A stretch of DNA of 20,440 bases from Prevotellaceae bacterium UBA4359. GTDB lineage: Bacteria > Bacteroidota > Bacteroidia > Bacteroidales > Bacteroidaceae. Position numbers and translations under genes: made by a program. Below, piece by piece: positions 1 through 7,279 of this stretch (its first letter is position 1; each line of letters opens with the position of its first letter). Where the stretch lies: contig DGSP01000025.1 of the NCBI GenBank assembly GCA_002393555.1, forward strand, positions 137,758 to 158,197, in the 5' to 3' direction. The notes beneath the pieces were generated by a model. That model did no database searches. It saw only the letters and a list, made by a program, of their open reading frames with translations, and was not told the DNA's origin.

Positions 1-293
1 ATAATTTTATCCAATAATTAACGCCAATTCGGTGTAAGGAATCGCTTTGCGAGAAATCTTTCAAATCTTTACAAATCTTACAAGTAAAAATAGAATTTTG
101 AAAGATTTTGAATAGATTTTGTATGATTTCTGCCTCGGAGAGGCAAACCCAAAGTTATATCGAACTCACGTAATAATTATTATTGGAACCAATTATTGGA
201 AATTATTGGTAATTATTGTCCGAGAAAAATGCGGCTTGCCGCATCATATAAACTATTTTTGTTCACCTACTTAACAATTAACGATTAACGATT
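1..293. other. AT-rich leader upstream of the baseplate genes
   Basis: No convincing gene is seen here. The stretch is AT-rich and made of short repeats: CAAATCTT-type repeats near 60-90, ATTTTG-containing units near 95-130, and a 10-bp unit of AATTATTGG type repeated in tandem at 191-220 with a related copy just before. A small GC hairpin (TGCCTC/GAGGCA) lies near 131-145 and a second at 229-244. Heptamer repeats begin at 271. Several TAnnTTT-like matches occur, but the sequence is too repetitive to choose a promoter. Whether tssG is transcribed from here or from genes further left cannot be decided. Confidence 0.5.
229..244. repeat. Short perfect hairpin ATGCGGC-TT-GCCGCAT
   Basis: The sequence reads ATGCGGC, TT, GCCGCAT: two 7-base arms around a 2-base centre. 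There is no T-run on either side, so it is not a standard intrinsic terminator. It lies 50 bases before the GTG start of tssG and could be an mRNA leader hairpin or a protein-binding dyad; function unknown. Confidence 0.5.
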
Positions 294-298
294 GTGAA
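271..298 (+). repeat. Heptamer tandem tract overlapping the tssG start
   Basis: Four consecutive 7-base units of TTAACGA type: TTAACAA, TTAACGA twice, then the degenerate TTGTGAA. The last unit contains the GTG start codon (294-296). Same 7-bp periodicity as the tracts at 4556, 5632, 5721, 10961 and 19119, but a different unit sequence. Confidence 0.7.
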
Positions 299-1178
299 TG
301 TACCCCAACTGCTGCCTGCCGACATCAATGCGGAGGTGTTGATGGCTTATTTTCCCGAGGGGGAATGCAAGGTTTCTTTTAGTGGTTTGCATAAGCGCAA
401 TTCTTACTGCGATGTGGTGGAGATGGAGCAACTGGCTGGCGGTGGCTTGCACTTGACGCTGGGCCGCAATAGTCTCTATAATGCGCTGCCAGAGTGTATG
501 TTTCACCCTATCGACCGTTTTGACAATCTGCCTAAGTCGGAGGAGAAGGAACGCTTTGAGCAGCAGTTGGAGGAGCAGGCGGAGGAGATGGAGAATGCTT
601 ATCGGTTTTTCGCTCCTATCGATGTGCTGCTGGTGAGGCTCAGGTCGCAGGTGAGGGAAAAGATTGAGGTTTATGCGAAGGAGGACGTGGTCATGCAGCG
701 GATTTTGGGCGACTCTATCACTGAGCAGCAGCGTGGCAACCGCTTCGTCCGCAAACTGTTGCCTTTCTTGCCTCAATGCCGTTTTGTCAGGGGCAACAGG
801 ACGTTATTGACGTTGATGTTGCGCAAGATTTTCTTGGAGGAGGGGCTGGCTATGGACAGGGGGGCTGATGGCCGATGGCTTGAAGACTCGATGCCTCGCT
901 ATGCGGACGGTGTGGAAATGGAGGTGGGTGAGGGATTTGTGGGCAATGTGTATGCTGAGTCGGTGGTGTGCTACAGGGTGCATTACTGGTCTGAGCAGGA
1001 GTGTGGCGAGGGGCTCTTGGGGTTTCTCGACGAACTGGAGGGGTTGCGTCTGTTTGTGAAGGATTATTTCCTTTCTGTCGAGGAGGATTTGCTTTTCGAT
1101 GTGTCGTGCGATGGGTCTCCTGTCTGTCTGGGGGAGGAGGGCGTTCCTCATTACTTGAACTATAACGTAAACATCTAA
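294..1178 (+). CDS. tssG: Type VI secretion baseplate subunit TssG (probable)
   Basis: Predicted 294-residue cytoplasmic protein without signal peptide or membrane segment. I assign it to TssG from its general resemblance to Bacteroidetes TssG proteins (LYNALPECMFHP near residues 61-72, an acidic helical segment at about 81-104 likely to be a coiled coil, and FFAPID at 105-110) and from its place directly before tssK, tssE and tssF. In the family, TssG joins TssF copies into the baseplate wedge and contacts TssK. The start is GTG: an in-frame TAA at 279-281 blocks longer forms and no in-frame ATG occurs until codon 17. No Shine-Dalgarno site is visible, as usual in Bacteroidetes. The stop lies 6 bases before tssK, so they are probably one operon. 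The TssG call itself is less certain than its membership of the baseplate cluster. Confidence 0.66.
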   Translation: MNVPQLLPADINAEVLMAYFPEGECKVSFSGLHKRNSYCDVVEMEQLAGGGLHLTLGRNSLYNALPECMFHPIDRFDNLPKSEEKERFEQQLEEQAEEMENAYRFFAPIDVLLVRLRSQVREKIEVYAKEDVVMQRILGDSITEQQRGNRFVRKLLPFLPQCRFVRGNRTLLTLMLRKIFLEEGLAMDRGADGRWLEDSMPRYADGVEMEVGEGFVGNVYAESVVCYRVHYWSEQECGEGLLGFLDELEGLRLFVKDYFLSVEEDLLFDVSCDGSPVCLGEEGVPHYLNYNVNI

Positions 1179-1184
1179 GATATT

Positions 1185-2153
1185 ATGCCTAAAAGAATGA
1201 ACTGGAAAAAGGGGATGCGCCTGACGGATGAGGTGCTGCGGACGGCTGATGACTGCACGGCGCAGGCGGTGGGGCAGGCGGTGGCGTTGGCGGCTTCGGG
1301 CCGCTTCGGGCTGCTGCCCGCGCTGCGTCCCTTCCAATTGTCGCTCAATGTGGCTGCCGACGCTGTGGAGGTGGCTTCGCTTTGTTTGCTGGCGGTGACT
1401 CGTGCCGGCGATGTCATCGACCTTCGGATGGCTGGCGGCCTGACCGACATGCCTGACTCTCGTGTGGCTTTGCCCGACGATGCCAACGAGGTGTTTCTCG
1501 TGGTGAATGTGCTGCCCCAGGAGTGGGTGGAGACGGGGGACGGATTGTTGGTGCCTCGGTATTCGTTTTCGGTCGTCACGCCTCAGTCGGCTCTTTCGGA
1601 GCATGCGATGCCGATTGCTCATCTGGTGCGGGAGAATGGCTGGATGGAGGATTCGGCTCGGTTTGTGCCGCCTTGTCTCTGCCTCTCGGCTCATCATGGC
1701 TATGAGGAACTGAGGGTGCAGTTGGTTGATGTGCTGAAGGCTATCCACGAGAAGACGAAACCGCAGGCGCAGTCGCTTGTGAAGACGGCTATCGGCATCT
1801 ACTGGCCTATCGTGCAGCAGGCTCTCATTGAGGCGAATACGGCTTACGAGACGATGAGTCCGGGGGAACTGATGGCTTGCATCCAGAAGGTGGTGGGTGG
1901 TTTTGCCATGGCTTGTGAGGTGGATGAGGTGCTTCATCTGGAGGATGCTGCCACTTTCTACAATTATGCCATGACTCCTTACAACTACCAAAAGGTGTAT
2001 CTGCGCATCCGACAGGGCATCGGCATGTGTCATGCCATCAGCGAGAAGATTGACAAGTTTGCTTTGCTGGGTGCGGCTCCTCCTCCTCCTCCCGCTCCTC
2101 AACCAGAACCGAAGCCTGACCCACGGCGCAGTTGGCTGGGTAAACAGATATGA
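1185..2153 (+). CDS. tssK: Type VI secretion baseplate subunit TssK, short form with proline-rich tail
   Basis: 322 residues. TssK links the baseplate to the membrane complex in type VI secretion. Support: the N-terminal W-KKGM-L segment (W7 onward) resembling the TssK 'W-eGm-L' opening, and FVPPCL at 160-165, matching the family's FIPPCL-like motif, followed by an alpha-helical middle. Proteobacterial TssK proteins are about 445 residues; this one ends early and carries a tail rich in Pro (PPPPPAPQPEPKPDP, within 296-322) where their C-terminal membrane-complex-binding domain would be. That fits subtype iii systems, which lack TssJ/L/M. The start ATG is 6 bases after the tssG stop. Its TGA overlaps the tssE ATG (ATGA at 2150-2153), implying coupled translation. 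Confidence 0.77.
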   Translation: MPKRMNWKKGMRLTDEVLRTADDCTAQAVGQAVALAASGRFGLLPALRPFQLSLNVAADAVEVASLCLLAVTRAGDVIDLRMAGGLTDMPDSRVALPDDANEVFLVVNVLPQEWVETGDGLLVPRYSFSVVTPQSALSEHAMPIAHLVRENGWMEDSARFVPPCLCLSAHHGYEELRVQLVDVLKAIHEKTKPQAQSLVKTAIGIYWPIVQQALIEANTAYETMSPGELMACIQKVVGGFAMACEVDEVLHLEDAATFYNYAMTPYNYQKVYLRIRQGIGMCHAISEKIDKFALLGAAPPPPPAPQPEPKPDPRRSWLGKQI

Positions 2154-2647
2154 AATTCATCAGCACCCCTCTGGTCTTTCTCAATTCGGGTTCTCAGATG
2201 CAACGCGACATTGAGGACCGTTTCGCCATGCTCGACAATCTGGTTGAGTTGATTGTGTTCACTCCGCGAGGTAGTTTTGTGGCCGACCCTGACTTTGGGT
2301 TTGAGTATTGGAATCATGAGTTTTCCAATGTGCATTATCGTGAGTTCAATGCGAACCAGACGGGCATGCCTGCCACGGGGGGCCTTCAGAACGAGGTGAC
2401 GAAGAGGGAGTGTGAGGAGAGCATCCGCATCAGTCTGGCCACTTACGAGCCGATGCTGAAGAATGTGACTGTGACTATCGGGCTGGATTCGGCGGTGGCT
2501 AAGCAACGGCGCAAACGGCGTGTGGCTTCTAAGTATGAGGTGAATGTGACTGTGGAGGGGAGCCTCGACGATGGATTGGGCACAATGCGCCCTTACTATA
2601 AGAATGTGGTCTTTCTGGTGGAACCCACCGTGCGCCACAACCGATAG
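2150..2647 (+). CDS. tssE: Type VI secretion baseplate subunit TssE, gp25-like
   Basis: 165 residues, cytoplasmic. It resembles the gp25/TssE lysozyme-like fold family: a helical N-terminus (RDIEDRFAMLDNLVELIVF, 19-37) followed by TPRGSFVADPDFGFEYW (38-54), the counterpart of the gp25 'RPG-R--P-FG' segment that sits at the inner baseplate and docks the first sheath ring. No catalytic function is expected. The start overlaps the tssK stop (ATGA). The stop TAG (2645-2647) is followed at once by a second TAG inside the 23-bp-period repeat array, so the array begins on the last base of the gene. Confidence in the gp25 family is high; the subtype assignment is inferred from neighbours. Confidence 0.85.
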   Translation: MKFISTPLVFLNSGSQMQRDIEDRFAMLDNLVELIVFTPRGSFVADPDFGFEYWNHEFSNVHYREFNANQTGMPATGGLQNEVTKRECEESIRISLATYEPMLKNVTVTIGLDSAVAKQRRKRRVASKYEVNVTVEGSLDDGLGTMRPYYKNVVFLVEPTVRHNR

Positions 2648-2719
2648 TAGCCGAGGGGTACGACAGACCGTAGCCGAGGGGTACGATGCATCGTAGCCGA
2701 GGGGTACGACTCAGCGTAG
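2647..2719. repeat. Three 17-bp repeats at exact 23-bp spacing
   Basis: GTAGCCGAGGGGTACGA occurs at 2647-2663, 2670-2686 and 2693-2709, separated each time by a different 6-base spacer (CAGACC, TGCATC, CTCAGC), then a partial GTAG at 2716. Each unit is itself an imperfect dyad (CGTA...TACG). The junction of units two and three forms the perfect palindrome TACGATGCATCGTA (2682-2695). The array fills most of the tssE-tssF gap. There is no T-run, so it is not a classical terminator; it may be an mRNA processing or attenuation element within the operon, or a dispersed repeat family. Confidence 0.85.
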
Positions 2720-2745
2720 GATAACCAAGCAACCATTCTTTTTAT

Positions 2746-4536
2746 ATGGATATAGAACTTGAAAAGGGTATCAACGAAGCGATGGCGGCGTTGCGACAGT
2801 TGTCGGTGGGGTCCATCGACTTCTCGAAACTCGACCCTGTGGCCAAGATGATGGTGGTCACGCTGGTGTCGGAGACCCAAAAGATAAATGACTATGTAGA
2901 TGGCATCAGCCAACGGCTGGTGGAACGCTTCTGCACCGACTTCATTCCTCGCCAAAAGGTGGAGGCCACTCCTGCCGTGAGTGTGTTGCTGCCCAGCCTG
3001 AAAAGGGAATATGACGAGGCCATCAGTTTTGTAGGCTCTGATGCTTCGTTTGCCTACAAAACGCCGCTGAGCAAGTCGCCGCTCAACTACCTGCCTATCT
3101 TCAACACGGCTCTGCTGCCTCACAAGGGACTCTATCTGCTCACGCCCAACAGACTGTGGAGCGAGGAGGGAACCACACGGGTCAAAATGCCTGAGACGAA
3201 CCGGTTGTGGGTGGGCATCAGAACGGGGGCAGAGGTGGATTGCCTGAAGGGGGTGTCGCTCTACATCAAAGGGACTAACGGCATCGTGCCGACTCACATC
3301 TATAGCGGCATTGACGACAAGGAACTGGACTTTGCCTCCATGCTGGAGATGGAGAACATCGAGATGGCTAAGCCGTTTGATGCCCAACAGGCTTCGGGGC
3401 TGTTCTTCTCGTTGGTGGAGAACTGGAAGGAATGTCTGCTGAGCATGGCGGGGGCTACGTTGCTCTATATCACGGACGAGACGGTGGAGCGCGACCGTTT
3501 TAAGGCTCGGCAGTTCCCACGTTCGTTTCAGCAGTGGATGGACGGCGGTGTGCTGGGCGGTCTTGACGCTTCCACTGTTTGGCTCCGACTGGACTTTCCC
3601 GAGGGCTATGAGGTGCCGGACAACTGCCAGGTGCTGCTGAATGCGGTTCCTGTGACGAACATCGATGTGTGTTCGCTCACGCTGACCCAGGCTCAGCCCA
3701 TCGCCAAGTTGCAGGGGCAGGAGGGGGCTTTCTTCCTCCGCATTCTGGAAACCAGCACCGACGCGCTGCAGCAGGGGTTCAGTGCCAATGCCGACGAGAT
3801 TATCGTGCGCGACTTCGATGCCGCCTGCTACAGCAACAGTGACCTCTATCGCGATGTGCGAAACCTCTACAACCGTTTCATCGACGACTATTATGCTTTC
3901 ATCGAGTATAATGGCATCAAGGACGGCGAGGTGCTGAAGCAACTGCGTGAAACCATCAACAGGCTGGGCAAGAGTGTCGGCCTGCAAAATGCTAAATATA
4001 AGTTTGACAGCGGCACGTTCGTGATGAAGAACATGAACCAATACCCGCCTTCCCTGTCCACCAAGGTGAGTTTCATCACCACCATGGGCAAGTTGGGCAA
4101 CTCGCCTCAGCGGGGCGACTCGATGGAGAACCGCACACTCCCCTTCCTGGAACAGAAGGCGAGTGTGCTGGTGTCTGCCACAGGTGGCTCTGACAAGGCC
4201 AGTGCGGACGAACGCTACGAACTCCTGCGCTACTACAGTCTGACGGGAGACCGTCTCTACACGCGCATGGACATTGATGCGTTTCTCCGCAAGGAGATTT
4301 TGGCCGAGTTTGGCAAGGAGGAGTTCAAGCGTATCTTCATCAAAATCAGCGTTGAGGGTGCTGGAGGCGAGCAAGGGCTGCAACGTGGTCTCTACATCGA
4401 CATAGAGTTCAAGGACCGCAAGAACTATCAGCAGGCTTGCGCCATCGCGTTTGACCGCCTCATGCAGCAACGCATCAGCAACAAGGCTTGTATCGCCATG
4501 CCTATCATCGTGACTCTCACCAATCTGGACGTATAA
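2746..4536 (+). CDS. tssF: Type VI secretion baseplate subunit TssF
   Basis: 596 residues, soluble, close to the usual TssF length. TssF forms the core of each baseplate wedge with TssG and TssE. Support: an N-terminal helical region containing DPVAKMMVVTLVSETQKIND (about 30-49) like the 'DP-VERLLEG-AFL-A' region of the family, then PRQKVEATPAVSVLLPS, matching the 'P-P--S' strand that follows in TssF, and a central NAVPVTNIDVCSLTLTQAQPI, like the family's 'NCFPVVNLF--EPI' stretch. It starts with ATG 98 bases after tssE, downstream of the 23-bp repeat array, on the same strand. Its codon use is more balanced than that of tssG-tssE. The closing residues (VTLTNLDV) end 74 bases before the hydrolase gene. 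Confidence 0.83.
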   Translation: MDIELEKGINEAMAALRQLSVGSIDFSKLDPVAKMMVVTLVSETQKINDYVDGISQRLVERFCTDFIPRQKVEATPAVSVLLPSLKREYDEAISFVGSDASFAYKTPLSKSPLNYLPIFNTALLPHKGLYLLTPNRLWSEEGTTRVKMPETNRLWVGIRTGAEVDCLKGVSLYIKGTNGIVPTHIYSGIDDKELDFASMLEMENIEMAKPFDAQQASGLFFSLVENWKECLLSMAGATLLYITDETVERDRFKARQFPRSFQQWMDGGVLGGLDASTVWLRLDFPEGYEVPDNCQVLLNAVPVTNIDVCSLTLTQAQPIAKLQGQEGAFFLRILETSTDALQQGFSANADEIIVRDFDAACYSNSDLYRDVRNLYNRFIDDYYAFIEYNGIKDGEVLKQLRETINRLGKSVGLQNAKYKFDSGTFVMKNMNQYPPSLSTKVSFITTMGKLGNSPQRGDSMENRTLPFLEQKASVLVSATGGSDKASADERYELLRYYSLTGDRLYTRMDIDAFLRKEILAEFGKEEFKRIFIKISVEGAGGEQGLQRGLYIDIEFKDRKNYQQACAIAFDRLMQQRISNKACIAMPIIVTLTNLDV

Positions 4537-4555
4537 ATTCATTGAGAAGTGAAAA

Positions 4556-4611
4556 TTGCTAATTATTAATTGTTAATTGTTAATTATTAATTGTTAATTG
4601 CTAATTCTCAA
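4556..4611 (+). repeat. Eight-unit heptamer tract ending on a start codon
   Basis: Eight contiguous 7-base units of consensus TTGTTAA (variants TTGCTAA, TTATTAA, final TTCTCAA) with no phase slip. The last base of the eighth unit is the A of the ATG at 4611. The tract fills most of the gap between tssF and the hydrolase gene, leaving the mRNA leader AU-rich and probably unstructured. This could favour initiation in an organism that does not rely on Shine-Dalgarno pairing; that role is inference. Confidence 0.85.
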
Positions 4612-5615
4612 TGCCCTTCAAATATCTGCTCGCTCTTTGTAGCCTCGTTTTCTTCCCTTTTGCGGCTTTTTCTCAGTCGGCATCTGACATTCGGGAGTAC
4701 ATACACCTGTATAGTCAGGCGGCTCTCGACCAGGAACGTGCCTATGGCATCCCTGCCTCCATCACCCTGGCTCAGGGCATTCTCGAATCGGGGGCGGGAA
4801 AGAGCGGCCTGACCCGCAACACGAACAACCACTTTGGCATCAAGGCTCTGGGCGGATGGACAGGTCCAGTCTATCATGCGTGGGACGATGAGCCGCAAAA
4901 GAGCAAGTTCCGTGTCTATGCTTCTGCTGCCGAGTCGTTCCGCGACCACTCTGAGTTTCTGAAACGCAACAGCCGCTACCACAGCCTTTTCAGCAAGAGT
5001 GTCTATGACTATCGCGGCTGGGCTATCGGACTGCAGAAGGCTGGCTATGCCACGGCCAAGAACTATGCTGCCGCACTCATCGGCTTCATCGATGCCTATA
5101 AACTTTATGCCGTGAATGGCGGCGTAAAACTCAGGGCTGGCAAGACAGTCATCGTCACCCGACCTTCGGCTGGCACGGCTGGCAACGGAACTGCGGCACA
5201 GCCAGTCTTCGACAGTTCGTGTGTGCAAGACGAGTCGGAAGCCTCTGAGGAGGAGATGAGTGTGGATAGGGCCATCCGACGTTATGTGGTAGAAATCAAC
5301 GAGGTGCGCTGCACCATCCTCTATCCGGGCATGACCCTCTCTTCCATTGCCATGAAGTATGACATCCCCAAGCAGAAACTGCTGGATTTTAATGAAACGA
5401 CCCGTGAGGAGGACATCAAGGAGGGCGACATTGTCTTCTTGGACAAAAAAAAGTCTAAGTATGAGGGGGCAAAGGACTTTCATCACGTGAAGCCCAACGA
5501 GAGCATCTACGACATCTCACAAGAGTATGGCATCAAGGTGGCCAGCCTCATGAAGATGAATAACCTGACTCTTTTCTCGCATCTGAAAGAGGGGGACAAA
5601 CTGCGGCTGAAGTAG
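4611..5615 (+). CDS. Secreted GH73 glucosaminidase with two LysM domains
   Basis: 334 residues. Signal peptide at 1-21 (hydrophobic LLALCSLVFFPFAAF, likely cut after FSQ). A FlgJ/GH73-type N-acetylglucosaminidase domain follows at about 24-170: AQGILESGAGKSGL with the candidate catalytic Glu59, then NTNNHFGIK (70-78), a family hallmark. A low-complexity acidic linker (about 205-222) leads to two LysM-type modules, at about 224-277 and 288-334 (both with the G-T/SI--I--KY and LKEGD patterns). It should bind and cleave peptidoglycan in the periplasm. It sits between tssF and the kinase gene on the same strand, so it may open the wall for the secretion apparatus; a general cell-wall role is the alternative. 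The ATG is set by the signal peptide and coincides with the end of a heptamer tract. Confidence 0.87.
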   Translation: MPFKYLLALCSLVFFPFAAFSQSASDIREYIHLYSQAALDQERAYGIPASITLAQGILESGAGKSGLTRNTNNHFGIKALGGWTGPVYHAWDDEPQKSKFRVYASAAESFRDHSEFLKRNSRYHSLFSKSVYDYRGWAIGLQKAGYATAKNYAAALIGFIDAYKLYAVNGGVKLRAGKTVIVTRPSAGTAGNGTAAQPVFDSSCVQDESEASEEEMSVDRAIRRYVVEINEVRCTILYPGMTLSSIAMKYDIPKQKLLDFNETTREEDIKEGDIVFLDKKKSKYEGAKDFHHVKPNESIYDISQEYGIKVASLMKMNNLTLFSHLKEGDKLRLK

Positions 5616-5631
5616 AAGATAGTCAGACGAG

Positions 5632-5680
5632 GAACAATGAACAATGAACAATGAACAATTAATAATTAATAATTAACAAT
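5632..5680 (+). repeat. Seven-unit heptamer tract (GAACAAT to TAATAAT)
   Basis: Four copies of GAACAAT, two of TAATAAT and one TAACAAT follow each other in perfect 7-base register. The unit changes sequence while the phase is kept. It lies just after the hydrolase stop codon. Confidence 0.85.
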
Positions 5681-5720
5681 AATAATGGAGAGGTCATAAA
5701 GAAGTTAAAAACAACTCCTT

Positions 5721-5755
5721 CTACTCCTAACTCCTAATTCCTAATTCCTAACTCA
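5721..5755 (+). repeat. Five-unit heptamer tract (TAATTCC type)
   Basis: CTACTCC, TAACTCC, TAATTCC twice, and TAACTCA run in 7-base register 20 bases before the kinase start. It is a second, separate tract in the same 159-base intergenic gap. Confidence 0.8.
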
Positions 5756-5774
5756 AAGAACTAACGTAAACAAT

Positions 5775-7262
5775 ATGCTTGATATAGAACAATTTGCCTA
5801 CAGTGGAGAACTTTTCGACGGACACTACAAACTGATTCGTCCACTCAGCACCAACGGGGCCACGGCCGACGTGTGGACAGCCATCGATGTACACACCATG
5901 AACGACCCTTCGAAAACAAACGAGATTGACGGGCTGAGCGAGGAGGAGGCCAGCGAATATGGACTGGTCGTCGCCATTAAGATTTACCGCCCACACAATG
6001 CACTCGACATTGAGGGCGAGCAGCGTTTCCGCGACGAATACACGATTGTGTTCAACTGCCACCATACCAACCTCATCCACCCCACCCACTTCTCCATCTT
6101 CCGCCAAGTACCTTATTTGGTGCTTCCGTTCTGCCAGATGGGCTCGTCGGAACACCTCATCGGAAAAGAGATAACAGAAGACGAAATCTGGAAATACATC
6201 CTCGACGTGTCTTCTGGTCTGGCCTATCTGCATGCACTGGAGCCACCCATCATCCATCAGGACATCAAACCTGGCAATATCCTCATCGACGACAACGGCA
6301 ACTTCGCCATCACCGACTTCGGCATCAGTGCCAAGCGCGGGGGACAGCATGGCTACTACGAGGAGGAAAACAGCGGCACTATGGCCTACATGGCACCAGA
6401 GCGCTTCGAAGAGGAAGTGGAGCCTATGCCGGAGAGCGACATCTGGGCTGTAGGAGCCACACTCTACGAAATCCTGACAGGCGAAGTGCCCTTTGGCGAA
6501 GAAGGCGGATGGGTACAGATGCAAGACGCCACGACCACACCCACCATGCCCAAGGTCTCGCCCGACATCCAGCGGCTCATCCTCGCCTGTCTCGACAAAG
6601 ACAAGGCCAAACGCCCCACAGCCCAGCAACTCATGGAGTCGGCCAAGGCAAGACAATACCCCATCAAGTCGAAGAAAGCACTCTTCATCACCCTCGCCGT
6701 GGTGGGGGTATTGCTCATCGGCGGCATCTCCTACGGACTTTCGCGCTACTTCGCCCCCACCGAAGTCATCGTGCAAGAAACCAAGCAACCACCCATCAGC
6801 GAACTCTATGCCAAAGCCCTGAGAAATCTCGACAGCGAAAATCTCGACTCTCTCAACCAAGGCATCGTGGACATGGAAAAACTGGCAGGACGCGACTACG
6901 TGCCAGCACTCTATCAGATGGCCTTCACCTATGGCTGGTACTCCGATTCGGCTTCCGTTCGCCGAAAGCGGATGCTCGGCATCGAGATGGATGAAAGTTA
7001 TATCCCCAAGGCCGACCTCTACAGCAACAAGGCCGTAGCCTTTTTCACCCGCATCATGGAACTGAACGACTCCACCTATGCCGACCTCAACGCCAACGCT
7101 ACCTACCGACTGGCCTGCTACTACGTCATGCCCAACAGCATCTACCAGCCCAACTACGAGAAAGGCAAACGTTTCCTCTACCGCTCTCGCGAGTGGGCCG
7201 TCATAGCCGGCGACCAGACGCTCATTGAGAAAATCGATCGTGGCCTCGCCACATTTGAATAA
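5775..7262 (+). CDS. Membrane Ser/Thr protein kinase (PknB/PpkA-like) with extracytoplasmic domain
   Basis: 495 residues. Kinase domain about 16-292: VAIK with Lys69, catalytic loop HQDIKPGN (Asp163, Asn168), DFG at 181-183, MAPE at 206-209 and SDIWAVGATLYEILTGEVPF. The catalytic loop has HQD instead of HRD, and the glycine loop is degenerate (STNGATADV, 25-33), but the catalytic residues are present, so activity is likely. One membrane helix at about 302-322 leads to a roughly 170-residue extracytoplasmic region with helical, TPR/Sel1-like character. It opens a run with a secreted WG-like protein, a PP2C phosphatase and a Sel1 protein, directly after type VI secretion genes. This resembles PpkA/PppA post-translational control of secretion in Pseudomonas; no FHA protein is in the window, so the target is unknown. 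Start ATG follows a heptamer tract. Confidence 0.9.
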   Translation: MLDIEQFAYSGELFDGHYKLIRPLSTNGATADVWTAIDVHTMNDPSKTNEIDGLSEEEASEYGLVVAIKIYRPHNALDIEGEQRFRDEYTIVFNCHHTNLIHPTHFSIFRQVPYLVLPFCQMGSSEHLIGKEITEDEIWKYILDVSSGLAYLHALEPPIIHQDIKPGNILIDDNGNFAITDFGISAKRGGQHGYYEEENSGTMAYMAPERFEEEVEPMPESDIWAVGATLYEILTGEVPFGEEGGWVQMQDATTTPTMPKVSPDIQRLILACLDKDKAKRPTAQQLMESAKARQYPIKSKKALFITLAVVGVLLIGGISYGLSRYFAPTEVIVQETKQPPISELYAKALRNLDSENLDSLNQGIVDMEKLAGRDYVPALYQMAFTYGWYSDSASVRRKRMLGIEMDESYIPKADLYSNKAVAFFTRIMELNDSTYADLNANATYRLACYYVMPNSIYQPNYEKGKRFLYRSREWAVIAGDQTLIEKIDRGLATFE

Positions 7263-7279
7263 TCAATCATCAAGAAAGA

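Noticed and set aside
2647..2719. CRISPR or intrinsic terminator
   Set aside because: Spacers are only 6 bases, with three copies and no T-run; a repeat array is the safer call.
294..4536. Extracellular contractile injection system or prophage tail instead of type VI secretion
   Set aside because: gp25-like proteins occur in both, but the TssF- and TssK-like proteins and the absence of baseplate J, tube or spike genes favour type VI secretion.
804..4542. Long minus-strand open frames opposite the secretion genes (804-2102 and 2596-4542)
   Set aside because: They lie antisense to tssG, tssK and tssF, which have family motifs; their translations are low-complexity His/Arg/Leu-rich without recognisable domains.
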